The translations under genes were made by a program, and so were the position numbers. A stretch of DNA of 64,000 bases from Algoriphagus aquimarinus (lineage in GTDB: Bacteria > Bacteroidota > Bacteroidia > Cytophagales > Cyclobacteriaceae), in contig NZ_FOKK01000019.1 in assembly GCF_900112005.1 (NCBI RefSeq), forward strand, positions 30,499-94,498, written 5' to 3'. The notes beneath the pieces are model-generated. The model made no database searches, was not told the origin of the DNA, and saw only the letters and a program-made list of their open reading frames with translations. Numbering within the stretch: position 1 is the stretch's first letter; each line of letters opens with the position of its first letter. Shown one piece after another: positions 36,155-44,488 of the stretch.

Positions 36155-37446
36155 CACATTCCAGCCATTGCGCTGACGTTTGTAGTTACAGTTACGGTAC
36201 AGTTTTGAAAAGGAGAAGCATCCGCAAAAGCCTTGATGTTATCCTCGCCTTCAGTTAGGTCAAAACGCGTGAAGAACAGATCTTCCATGCCTTTTTCTGA
36301 AAGACAAATTCTCATCGGGTTAGTAGTTACATCTTTGCTGATAGACTCATCCCAAATGCCATCGTAGATTATGTCCTGGGTCTTGGCTTTGCCATGCGCA
36401 TTGTAAATGCTGATCAATTGTCCCAGCTCTCTGCTCAAATCCGGGAATCCTTTTGTTCGGTCATATTCATTGTCGTGGACATAAATATCCGAAGTGTATG
36501 GAGACCAGTTTGGAGCATCAGTTGGAAATCCTGTGATTTGGTAACTCGCGATTGCTACTCCTGTCGTTTTGTTGCGAAGGATACGGTTGTTGTAGATTTC
36601 CACCTCTTTGGCAGCCAAGAGAATCACTCCGGAGCCAGGAGGAATCATGGTTACGGTATTGCCATTTGGGCCTTCTCCGAGTGCGGTAGCAAAGTTTTCA
36701 TGGTTGTTTTCGATGATGTCGTTGTCGTATATTTTTGTCTTTGCACCATCTGATTTTGGCAAACCTGGAAGGTTAAACACAAGAATTCCGCCTGAGTTAT
36801 TACGCGCTACGTTATTGAAAACCTCTGCATTGTCACAGTTCTCAATTTCGATTCCCGCCACATTTCCGAAGGCAAGAGAGTTTTTAACAATGATATTTTC
36901 AGATTGGCCTACATAGATTCCTGCATCCCGGGAGTGAGAAGCGATTACTTCATCTATCATCACATTTTTGCACTGAACTGGGTAAATCGCATAGGTGCCG
37001 TTTTTGGATTTATCACCATTTGTCCAAGTGACATTAATTCTGCGAAAAGTAATTCCATCTACATGTTGTGCTTTCACGCCATCTCCAGGTGCATCTTCCA
37101 CAGTCAGATCCTGAATTGTGAGGTTGTTTCCCACCAATTTGATTCCTTCGCCTCCCGTTTTTAAGTTTTTGAATGAAAGGACTGTTTCCTTCATTCCAGC
37201 ACCTTGGATGATGATATTCGATTTGTTGTCAAGGATCAACTGGGTGTTCAATTCATAAAAGCCAGCGGGAATTTGGATGGTCGCTCCGTCTTCTGCCATA
37301 ATGAAATCCTCAATGACTTTTTCTGTCTGTTCCTGACTCATTCTAGGGAGTACCGAACTGTCAAAAGTCTGTTCGTTAGAAGAACTACTACAGCTAAATC
37401 CAATTATTGGAATTAAAAGTAGAGCGAAGGATTTGAGTTGTTTCAT
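36154..37446 (-). CDS. Parallel beta-helix repeat lipoprotein (TIGR03805-like)
   Basis: A 430-residue exported lipoprotein (lipobox GFSC; start ATG 37446 precedes the signal peptide). Residues 60-330 form a right-handed beta-helix with repeated N-x-I/V units, such as NNLTIQDLTVEDAPGDGVK, NVMIDEVIASHSRDAGIYVGQSENIIV and NAEVFNNVARNNSGGILVF in shorter parts. It is paired with the SO2930-type diheme cytochrome, the known partner of this family. A surface or periplasmic carbohydrate-related role is plausible, but no catalytic residues can be named. Confidence 0.85.
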   Translation of the reverse strand: MKQLKSFALLLIPIIGFSCSSSSNEQTFDSSVLPRMSQEQTEKVIEDFIMAEDGATIQIPAGFYELNTQLILDNKSNIIIQGAGMKETVLSFKNLKTGGEGIKLVGNNLTIQDLTVEDAPGDGVKAQHVDGITFRRINVTWTNGDKSKNGTYAIYPVQCKNVMIDEVIASHSRDAGIYVGQSENIIVKNSLAFGNVAGIEIENCDNAEVFNNVARNNSGGILVFNLPGLPKSDGAKTKIYDNDIIENNHENFATALGEGPNGNTVTMIPPGSGVILLAAKEVEIYNNRILRNKTTGVAIASYQITGFPTDAPNWSPYTSDIYVHDNEYDRTKGFPDLSRELGQLISIYNAHGKAKTQDIIYDGIWDESISKDVTTNPMRICLSEKGMEDLFFTRFDLTEGEDNIKAFADASPFQNCTVTVTTNVSAMAGM

Positions 37447-37640
37447 AGTGTATATGCCTGGGTTTATTTGTGTTTTCAAAGCTAAGTGCTTGAGGAATTT
37501 AATGCCTTGACTTTTGTCAAATAATGGAATTTTACTTTGTTAAAAAGTAATAATTCAAGTTATAAAACCTCTGTTTTAGAAATTCATTATATAAATATTC
37601 TTTTTGCTAATTTGCCGATGCCTTCTAAACTTATTCAATC

Positions 37641-38753
37641 ATGCTAAGAAAATCCCTTACGTTTATTTTGTTGACCATTCTTTTTTCAGCTCAAAAACCA
37701 AGAGAGATTGGTATCAAGGATCTTTTCAAAGATAGCTTCCACATAGGAGTGGCGGTGAATGCGCAGCAGGTTTCAGGTAAGGAGCCAAAAGCATTAGCAG
37801 TACTAGCAGAGCATTTCAATAGTTTGAGTCCTGAGAATGGGCTGAAATGGGAGAAGGTTCATCCAAAGCCAGAGGAGTATGACTTTGAATTTGGAGATGC
37901 CTATGTGGCTTTGGGAGAAAAGATGAAAGCCTTTACGATAGGTCATTGCTTGGTATGGCATCAGCAAACCCCAAATTGGGTTTTTGAAGATGAATCTGGA
38001 AAAATGCTGAACAAAGAAGACTTGATTTCCAAAATGGAAGATCATATAGCAGTTGTAGCTGGTCGCTACAAAGGAAAGATCGATGGCTGGGACGTTGTCA
38101 ATGAGGCTTTCAACGAGGATGGGAGTTTCAGGGAGTCGAAGTGGTATAATGTCGCGGGAAAGGATTTTATCAAAGCAGCTTTTCGCAAAGCACATGAAGT
38201 AGATCCTAATGCAGAACTTTATTACAATGACTACAATGTGTGGAAAGCTTCGAAGCGAAAAGGGATTTTGGAGCTGGCGAAGGAGATGAAATCGGAAGGA
38301 ATTCGCGTTGATGCCATTGGAATGCAAGGGCATTACATGCTGGGAAGTCCTACACTGGAGGAAATAGAGCAAGGGATTATAGAAATCGCTGAAGCTGGAT
38401 TCAAGGTCGTGATTACTGAGCTTGATGTGGATGTGCTTCCTCGTCCTAATAATGCGCAAGGAGCTGATTTGAATATCAACTTTGCGAATTCACCGGAATA
38501 CAATCCTTTTGTAAATGGAATTTCAGCTGAAGCTGAAGCCAAACTTGCTCAGCGATATGCGGATCTTTTTCAGCTCTTCCATAAGCACAAAGACAAAATC
38601 AGCAGAGTGACTTTATGGGGCTTACACGATGGTAGAAGTTGGTTGAATAACTTTCCTGTTCGTGGACGCACCAATTATCCTTTACTTTTTGATCGGGATT
38701 TGAAGTTGAAAGAGGGGATATTTGAAAAATTACGTGAGGTGGCTGAAGACTGA
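37641..38753 (+). CDS. Endo-1,4-beta-xylanase, glycoside hydrolase family 10
   Basis: A 370-residue GH10 enzyme that cleaves internal beta-1,4-xylosidic bonds. The TIM barrel shows FNSLSPENGLKWEKVHP, GHCLVWHQQTPNW, the acid/base Glu 155 in GWDVVNEAF, YYNDYN, MQGHYMLG and the nucleophile Glu 260 in VVITELDVD. A short hydrophobic N-terminus (LTFILLTILFSAQ) acts as the signal peptide. No carbohydrate-binding module or T9SS tail is present. Xylan use by this organism is thus likely, although no other xylan genes appear in the window. Confidence 0.93.
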   Translation: MLRKSLTFILLTILFSAQKPREIGIKDLFKDSFHIGVAVNAQQVSGKEPKALAVLAEHFNSLSPENGLKWEKVHPKPEEYDFEFGDAYVALGEKMKAFTIGHCLVWHQQTPNWVFEDESGKMLNKEDLISKMEDHIAVVAGRYKGKIDGWDVVNEAFNEDGSFRESKWYNVAGKDFIKAAFRKAHEVDPNAELYYNDYNVWKASKRKGILELAKEMKSEGIRVDAIGMQGHYMLGSPTLEEIEQGIIEIAEAGFKVVITELDVDVLPRPNNAQGADLNINFANSPEYNPFVNGISAEAEAKLAQRYADLFQLFHKHKDKISRVTLWGLHDGRSWLNNFPVRGRTNYPLLFDRDLKLKEGIFEKLREVAED

Positions 38754-38871
38754 AAGTTAAAGTGATTCCTAACTCAGGAAAGCGTCTTACCTAGAGTCAT
38801 CAGTTCTGAAGTTTTGAAAAATAGATATATCGATCATTTCCTCAAAATCGTGAGCATTTCATTAAGATTAA

Positions 38872-40080
38872 TTAGTCATTATGCCATTGGGAAACAATAG
38901 TAGTTTCATTTTCCCTCACACCTAATACATTTGATTCTTTTAAAGTCTTTCTGATTGCTGTATTACTTAAATACAAATGAGATAGATCAGACAAGAAAAA
39001 AGGATATGATGCCTTCAAACCTTCTGGTATTGTTAATGAAAATTCGGAGTCAGTCCCATTAATACTCCAGCTAAAAAATGGGGAAGTTGGTTGTCCATCT
39101 GATATATTTTTGGAAGAAAGAAAGCCAGCACTATAAAGTGCACCATCAACCTTTGTCCCAAATTGAAAGTCTGAAATTTTATCTTTAGTGATAATTATCT
39201 CGTCAACATCCAATAAAATCATATTAGTAACAGGGCTTCCAAATTTTGAGTAAACAAATGTAGTTTTAGGGTTTGAAGCTTTGCGTCCTTGGATAATAGT
39301 AGAATATGTTGAGATGGCATCAATGTACTCTAATTTGTAGCTGCCAATCTTATTATTGTATTGACTGCCAGTGGCTAAAATATATTTTGAATAATACTGT
39401 CCATTTCTATTTTCCATACTTATGATATTGTACCCAAACTGTGAATAGTCAGATTTAGGAATTTCAAAAACAGTTTCGAACTCCTTCATTTTTGAATATT
39501 CTATAGTATAGCTGTTATCCTTTTTGGGATTGTCTAGGTACAAATACCTTCTATTCCCACTCCCGTTTGCAACCACCAAATAGCGATTTTCTTCCGCAAA
39601 TAAATTCGAGGACTGATTGAAGGTATTTGTATAAACGGAATAATCGGACATGTTTCCTTGTGCCGTCACATAAGCGCCTACAGGTTCATCATCTGTTACT
39701 ATTACTTCGAAGGTACCAATTGGACTGCCTGTTGTAGATGGGCTATATTCCAAAACCATATCGAATGTCAAATCTTGATTTGTAAAAGTGCTCATGTATT
39801 CCTTGTGGCCATATTGTTCTTCTCTGATCATGAAGGTAGAGACATGATGCTTTTTGCTTTTATCCACCACAAACTCCACACTTTTTCCATTAAAAAGCTG
39901 GCCATAATCTAATGCAAGACCCGTTGAATCGTGGATTATGGCAAAGTATGTTTCATTTTCGGCTATGAAATTAACAGATGTCACTTTAAAGATATCTGAG
40001 CTTTGGGAACTAGGATTCTCATCTTCGACGCAGGAAAACAGAAAAGACAGACAAGCTATTAGTAACAGTGATTTTCTCAT
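38872..40080 (-). CDS. Lipoprotein of unknown function, paralogue A
   Basis: A 402-residue lipoprotein (MRKSLLLIACLSFLFSC; Cys 17). It shares order and many motifs with the protein at 42301: FSCVEDENPSS versus FSCVEDDKPDS, VDKSKKHHVS versus VDKSKKYHVT, RYLVVANGSGNRRYLYLDNPKKD versus RYLVVAANKSGHNRYQFIDSPELD, and LLDVDEIIITKDKISDFQ versus VLDIDEILVPKSKISDFE. I do not recognise the family. The mature part is predicted beta-rich with few charged clusters. Start ATG 40080 fits the signal peptide; the longer frame from 40137 does not. Confidence 0.75.
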   Translation of the reverse strand: MRKSLLLIACLSFLFSCVEDENPSSQSSDIFKVTSVNFIAENETYFAIIHDSTGLALDYGQLFNGKSVEFVVDKSKKHHVSTFMIREEQYGHKEYMSTFTNQDLTFDMVLEYSPSTTGSPIGTFEVIVTDDEPVGAYVTAQGNMSDYSVYTNTFNQSSNLFAEENRYLVVANGSGNRRYLYLDNPKKDNSYTIEYSKMKEFETVFEIPKSDYSQFGYNIISMENRNGQYYSKYILATGSQYNNKIGSYKLEYIDAISTYSTIIQGRKASNPKTTFVYSKFGSPVTNMILLDVDEIIITKDKISDFQFGTKVDGALYSAGFLSSKNISDGQPTSPFFSWSINGTDSEFSLTIPEGLKASYPFFLSDLSHLYLSNTAIRKTLKESNVLGVRENETTIVSQWHND

Positions 40081-40417
40081 CCTACGAAAGTAGTAGTTCG
40101 ATTGATGTTTACAAATACCAGTCATATAATCCAACAACTTATTTCAACGAATTTTGGTCTAGCGCTGAATCCATGTTTTCATTAAAAAGGTTTAGTAAAC
40201 CAGTGCATGGTTTCTACTAGCACTTCTCCTAGGCCCGTGATCAGCGTAAATTGTTTTTTAGTCATTTCTTTTCCTCACTAATAGGATGACCTTTTTTTCC
40301 TTTACTTAAATGATGGGCTTAATCTGTAGCATGTCGATTTCTGAATTCAAGGTGCTAATTCACGTCAGCGAATTCATTTGAAAAGTTATCATCTATTGTT
40401 TCCAGATTTGAGCAACA
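40081..40417. other. 337-base gap
   Basis: It contains a 27-residue minus-strand frame at 40182-40265 (described separately). Nothing else in it looks like a gene, RNA or mobile element. Confidence 0.5.
40182..40265 (-). CDS. Candidate 27-residue small protein or SDR remnant
   Basis: The frame reads MTKKQFTLITGLGEVLVETMHWF and ends TKPF, with an A/G-rich GGAAAAGAA just before the ATG. The beginning FTLITG resembles the first strand and glycine turn of short-chain dehydrogenases, but the continuation does not, so it could be a decayed fragment or a real small protein. Evidence is weak. Confidence 0.25.
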   Translation of the reverse strand: MTKKQFTLITGLGEVLVETMHWFTKPF

Positions 40418-41332
40418 TTAAATATCTCTAAACTCCTCTTCGATCAATTCCTTATTACATGCCGCTCCAGCCATAGTGCCTGTGGATACGGCAAATGATA
40501 CTGATCGAAATTGAGTGCTATTGTCTCCACAAGCGTAAACTCCTGGGATGCTTGTCTTTTGCATAGTGTCAACTTTAATATGACCGTGCTCAGTTAATTC
40601 AATTCCTAGAGATACTGGAATATCTGAACTTTGTACAAAGTCAGCCTTCGCATACAAAGCTTTCAATGCGATTTGAGCCCCATCTTTAAGTATTAGCTGT
40701 TCAAGTTTTCCGATTTTATGCTCAATTTTTTCAATCTCAGTTTCGATGATTCGTACTCCTTTTACTGACAATTTACCAGTTTGCTCATCTGTCAAAGTTG
40801 ATTTTCCATTAGTGAAAATCGTTAAATCTTCAGTCCAATTTGTGATCAGTTTTCCGAATTCGTAGCCAAAATCTCCATTGGCCATGATCCCTGTTTTCTG
40901 ATTTCTCACTTCGTAACCATGGCAATAGGGGCAGTGGATTACTGATATTCCCCAGCATTCAGTGAAGCCTGGGATTTTGGGCATAATGTCCTTTACTCCG
41001 GTGGCGAAAATCAGTTTTTTACCTTGAAATACTTCTCCTTTCTCAGTTTCGATTTCAAAGCCAGATTCGGTCTTTTTTCCTTTGACGGCAAATCCTGAAA
41101 GGAAAGTTATGGTGTCGTATTGCTCCACTTGCTTTCTAGCTATAGTGGAAATCTCTGCAGGAGTTTTTCCGTCTTGCGTCAAAAAATTATGGGAATGTGG
41201 AGTTTGTCTATTGCAGGGTTTCCCCCCGTCAATGACCAATACTTTCCGCAAAGATCTGCCCAGAGCCATGGCCGCTGAAAGTCCGGCGTAGCTTCCGCCA
41301 ATAATGATTACATCAAATTCGCTTGGATGCAT
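40418..41332 (-). CDS. NAD(P)/FAD-dependent oxidoreductase, thioredoxin-reductase-like
   Basis: A 304-residue flavoprotein. The FAD-binding fold starts VIIIGGSYAGLSAAMALGRS, and the second nucleotide site includes GIMANGDFGYEFGKL, an unusual replacement for GxGxxA. A CxxC pair is present in VIHCPYCHGYE, the thioredoxin reductase position, and the closing GVYACGDNST is the C-terminal FAD motif. Low-molecular-weight relatives act on dithiol substrates; a substrate other than thioredoxin is likely. Start ATG 41332 is chosen because the longer frame from 41374 begins inside a perfect hairpin. Confidence 0.85.
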   Translation of the reverse strand: MHPSEFDVIIIGGSYAGLSAAMALGRSLRKVLVIDGGKPCNRQTPHSHNFLTQDGKTPAEISTIARKQVEQYDTITFLSGFAVKGKKTESGFEIETEKGEVFQGKKLIFATGVKDIMPKIPGFTECWGISVIHCPYCHGYEVRNQKTGIMANGDFGYEFGKLITNWTEDLTIFTNGKSTLTDEQTGKLSVKGVRIIETEIEKIEHKIGKLEQLILKDGAQIALKALYAKADFVQSSDIPVSLGIELTEHGHIKVDTMQKTSIPGVYACGDNSTQFRSVSFAVSTGTMAGAACNKELIEEEFRDI

Positions 41333-41364
41333 GGTTAGATGGGTTAGTTGGGCAAAGGTAAAAA

Positions 41365-41405
41365 AAGCAATCATTTATGCAACAGTATTGCATAAATGAT
41401 TGCTT
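41365..41405 (-). promoter_or_regulatory. Perfect 18-pair inverted repeat between the SDR and oxidoreductase genes
   Basis: AAGCAATCATTTATGCAA and its exact complement surround a 5-base loop (CAGTA). On the minus strand it is followed by seven T residues, so it can act as a terminator for the SDR gene. It also ends 33 bases before the oxidoreductase ATG, and its core ATGCAA-N5-TTGCAT looks like an operator. Both functions are possible. Confidence 0.7.
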
Positions 41406-41434
41406 CGAAATTGGTAATTAAAATTGTGAATCTA

Positions 41435-42157
41435 CTATGGATTTGTAGACCAGAACTCCACGTTTTTCACCAAAGCTCTTTTCGGTAATTTCAAGTGGGA
41501 AACCAACAATTCTGCAAAATCCTCCGGTTGCAGTACTGTATCTGGATTGCCATCTGTCAGGTTATTTCCGATAGCTAAGTCAGTGGCAATTGTGCTAGGA
41601 GTCATGCTGAAAACACGAATATCTGATTTTCGAACTTCCATCATCAACGATTCGGTTAGGCCATTTAATCCAAATTTGGATGCACTGTATGCACTTGTTA
41701 TCGCATTTCCCTTTTGGCCAGCTGTGGAGGAAACATTTACGATATCGCCAGATTTGCGCTCAAGCATTCCTGGAAGGACTTCGTGAATGACATAATACAC
41801 GCCAAGCAGGTTGACTTTGATGATGTTTTCCCATTCGGAAACTTCCAAATCGAGGAATTTCCCAAACTTCCCAACACCGGCATTATTGACCAAAATATCA
41901 GGTACGCCAACCTCTGAGATCAAGGAAGCGATTGCAGTTTTGATGCTTGAGAAGTCAGACTGATCTGCAACGGCATAGCTTACTTTCAGTGAGGAGTCGA
42001 TTCCTGCTACGATTTCTTTGACCGCTAGCAGATCTGATTCTGTTCTGGATAAAAGTGCGAGATGAACGCCTTCTTTGGCCAATGCTTCGGCGATTGCTTT
42101 GCCTAATCCTTTTCCTGCGCCTGTGATGAGCGCGGTTTTTCCTTGTAGTGATTCCAT
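41435..42157 (-). CDS. Short-chain dehydrogenase/reductase (3-ketoacyl reductase-like)
   Basis: A 240-residue classical SDR. The NAD(P)-binding motif is ITGAGKGLGKAIA, NNAGVG follows at about residue 90, the catalytic Ser lies in VNVSSTAGQKG, and the Tyr/Lys pair in SAYSASKFGLNG. Basic residues after the second strand (LLSRTE) favour NADPH. The substrate is unknown. It lies upstream of the thioredoxin-reductase-like gene, separated by a perfect hairpin. Confidence 0.9.
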   Translation of the reverse strand: MESLQGKTALITGAGKGLGKAIAEALAKEGVHLALLSRTESDLLAVKEIVAGIDSSLKVSYAVADQSDFSSIKTAIASLISEVGVPDILVNNAGVGKFGKFLDLEVSEWENIIKVNLLGVYYVIHEVLPGMLERKSGDIVNVSSTAGQKGNAITSAYSASKFGLNGLTESLMMEVRKSDIRVFSMTPSTIATDLAIGNNLTDGNPDTVLQPEDFAELLVSHLKLPKRALVKNVEFWSTNP

Positions 42158-42247
42158 AGTTTTGTGTTGGTAGTTATTAGACAGAAAACAGCTGGCAGAG
42201 ATTTGAGTTCCTAAGGTTGGTTAATTCTTTATAGGCCTAAAAAGTAA

Positions 42248-42286
42248 AAACTCTTCTTTTCTGACTTGCGCAGAAAAGAAGAGTTT
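42248..42286 (-). terminator. Terminator of lipoprotein paralogue B
   Basis: AAACTCTTCTTTTCTG / CAGAAAAGAAGAGTTT form a perfect 16-pair stem with a 7-base loop, 15 bases after the stop at 42301 on the minus strand. Confidence 0.8.
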
Positions 42287-42300
42287 CAAAAGATAAAATC

Positions 42301-43521
42301 TTAGTATTCGAAAGTTTGAGATACTTCCGCTAGCTCATAAAGCTGGTCATCTACAGATTTCTTCTCATACATGGATTTCGAAATTGAAACGCTGCTTAAT
42401 CTTAGTTCATCTAGGTTTGTAATCAGCTTATTTGCTGCTTTCAATTCTTCAGGTAATTCGAGAGCAAACTTTGTTGTATTACCTGATATTACCGTCCATA
42501 GTAGAAACTGGAAATCAGTTCCATTAAGATAGCTTAGAGGTGAAGTAAAGAACGATGTATAAGTTACTTCAGCAACTACAGTTTCAACTTCAAAATCAGA
42601 AATCTTTGATTTTGGGACCAGAATTTCATCAATGTCTAAAACATGAATTTCACTGGGGGCAGTTCCAAGCTTTCTATAAGAAAATTGTGTTTTAGAATTA
42701 GGATTCTTCTTTCCTCCGATAAAAGTGATATAGTTATCAATGTCACTGATAAAGCCTATTTCATAAAAATCAGTTGAGTTGAAATCCCAGAAATCAGGTT
42801 TAATAATAAATTCGGGTGAGTTTTTGGCTGACTCTGGATTGACACTGGTAATCATATATGCGAGAGAGGCGTAGTCAGATGTAGAAAGTTTCAGGACGTG
42901 CTCAAACTCAGTCATGGTTTCATAGTTTAAACTATAAGTTTTATCTAATTCAGGGCTATCTATGAATTGATAACGATTATGGCCAGATTTGTTAGCTGCA
43001 ACTACCAGATACCGATCTACCCCTGAGAAGTATTTCATTGTATTGTTAACCGATTGGGCAGATTCATTGTAAGTGGAGGCATAACCTTTTGCGGAAATAA
43101 GAGAATAAATAGGTTCTGAATTCTTGACATTCACTTCGAATTCACCAACGGGATTGGGTGCATATTCGACCACACCTGAAGAATTTGTCGAAAGAATTAA
43201 ATTTTCTGTCAGTTCTTGATTCAGATGAGTATATAGAAATGAGTTGTGCTTACCTGAAGAGTCGTCCGTTTTGTATTCGGTAACATGATACTTTTTGCTT
43301 TTATCCACTTGGAATTCAATTGTTTCGCCATCATGGATTTGCTTGAATTCTAAAGGTTTTCCGTCTAGATCATGAAGGATGATGTAGGCTTCATCGTATT
43401 TTCCGAAATAATTAGAAGCAGCTGTGACAGAGAAAGTTTCTTTGACGACCGAATCAGGTTTGTCATCCTCAACACAAGAAAATAGAAATGGCATGCAGAG
43501 CAGTAGGAGCAATTTTCTCAT
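42301..43521 (-). CDS. Lipoprotein of unknown function, paralogue B
   Basis: A 406-residue lipoprotein with the signal sequence MRKLLLLLCMPFLFSC (Cys 16). It is a diverged paralogue of the protein at 38872; matched blocks cover the whole length (see that entry). No domain is recognised. The two paralogues enclose the thioredoxin-reductase-like and SDR genes, all on the minus strand, so an ancestral duplication with insertion between is possible. Start ATG 43521 matches the signal peptide. Confidence 0.75.
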   Translation of the reverse strand: MRKLLLLLCMPFLFSCVEDDKPDSVVKETFSVTAASNYFGKYDEAYIILHDLDGKPLEFKQIHDGETIEFQVDKSKKYHVTEYKTDDSSGKHNSFLYTHLNQELTENLILSTNSSGVVEYAPNPVGEFEVNVKNSEPIYSLISAKGYASTYNESAQSVNNTMKYFSGVDRYLVVAANKSGHNRYQFIDSPELDKTYSLNYETMTEFEHVLKLSTSDYASLAYMITSVNPESAKNSPEFIIKPDFWDFNSTDFYEIGFISDIDNYITFIGGKKNPNSKTQFSYRKLGTAPSEIHVLDIDEILVPKSKISDFEVETVVAEVTYTSFFTSPLSYLNGTDFQFLLWTVISGNTTKFALELPEELKAANKLITNLDELRLSSVSISKSMYEKKSVDDQLYELAEVSQTFEY

Positions 43522-43753
43522 AGGGTAGGGATTAGGAGTTTGGTTGACTTTAGTTTTGCATAAATAAACTAATACAGTAATCATACGACGTCCTTTTGAT
43601 AAAGTTTGCTCAGAGCCAATGTTATTCTGGGGATTTAAACTAAATCAACAGGAAAAATTGTGAAGTAGAGATAGTCTAAAAAATTCTATCTAGTTAAATA
43701 TCAATTGATAACGTAATTGTAAAAATACTTTAGTAGATACTGTCAAACTGATT

Positions 43754-44488
43754 CTACTTTGTAGAAAACATCTCAATCGTATAATCCAAGAGCTCCGTGC
43801 CACCAATTTTTCCATGACCGGGAATAACGATGAGTGTCTCAGGAAATGTTGATTTTACATTCCGCACAGTTGCAGGCCACGCTGTCACATTTGCATCTTC
43901 CAGATTGCCATTTCCTACGCCAAGAGCTTTGATCATGCATCCGCCGAAAATGATTTTATCCGAAGGAACATAAGCCACGAAATTATCCTTGGTATGTCCT
44001 TCTCCGAAGAACTGGTTGGTTACTTTTATGTTTCCAGCCTCCAAAGACATCTTCTTTTTGAAACCATTTTCTGGAAGTGGATAACCTGCAGCTCGGGCCA
44101 AAGCTATAGTCTTGTCAGAAGCGTAAGAAGGGATTCCTTTCGCATGAAATTCATTTAGTCCGCCTAGGCAATCCCAATGGAAATGTGTAGCGACAACTGC
44201 TTTCACTTTTACTTTTTGATAGTTTTCAAGCCAGTTTATCAATTCTAAACTAGCTTCATCACTTGCTGGAGTGTCAAAAACTAGTGCCTCACCTTCATTC
44301 ATGACGATCATTCCGTTACAAGCCACTTTTCCAAAATCGTTTGTATTTAGGTAGCTGACATGCACAAAAGTATTTGGACTGATTTGCTCGATCTCAAGCG
44401 TTTCGGTTTTGTAAAGTAATTCTTGTGCAAATGAAATATTCGTCCAAAGTGAAATTGAAATGATTAAGCTGGAAATGATGTGTTTCAT
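43754..44488 (-). CDS. bla: Subclass B1 metallo-beta-lactamase
   Basis: A 244-residue exported zinc enzyme with signal peptide (to ISFAQ). All B1 zinc ligands are visible: His 102, His 104 and His 165 for Zn1 (THFHWDCLGG, GEGHTKDN), and Asp 106, Cys 184 and His 225 for Zn2 (HWDC, GGCMIK, PGHGK). Lys 187 after the Cys is the substrate carboxylate-binding residue of B1 enzymes. It is therefore expected to hydrolyse beta-lactams including carbapenems, though activity is not shown. Its ATG overlaps the stop of the sulfotransferase-like gene (ATGA), an unusual operon for such an enzyme. Confidence 0.9.
   Translation of the reverse strand: MKHIISSLIISISLWTNISFAQELLYKTETLEIEQISPNTFVHVSYLNTNDFGKVACNGMIVMNEGEALVFDTPASDEASLELINWLENYQKVKVKAVVATHFHWDCLGGLNEFHAKGIPSYASDKTIALARAAGYPLPENGFKKKMSLEAGNIKVTNQFFGEGHTKDNFVAYVPSDKIIFGGCMIKALGVGNGNLEDANVTAWPATVRNVKSTFPETLIVIPGHGKIGGTELLDYTIEMFSTK

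Noticed and set aside
41333..41374. Longer start for the thioredoxin-reductase-like gene at 41374
   Set aside because: It would begin inside a perfect 18-pair hairpin and adds residues that are absent from the family; ATG 41332 is at the start of the FAD fold.
43754..44488. Assigning the metallo-hydrolase to glyoxalase II or another non-lactamase branch
   Set aside because: The order HxHxD-C, GGC-x-x-K and PGHG is that of subclass B1 lactamases; glyoxalase II has an extra Asp ligand (HxHxDH) and no Cys ligand.
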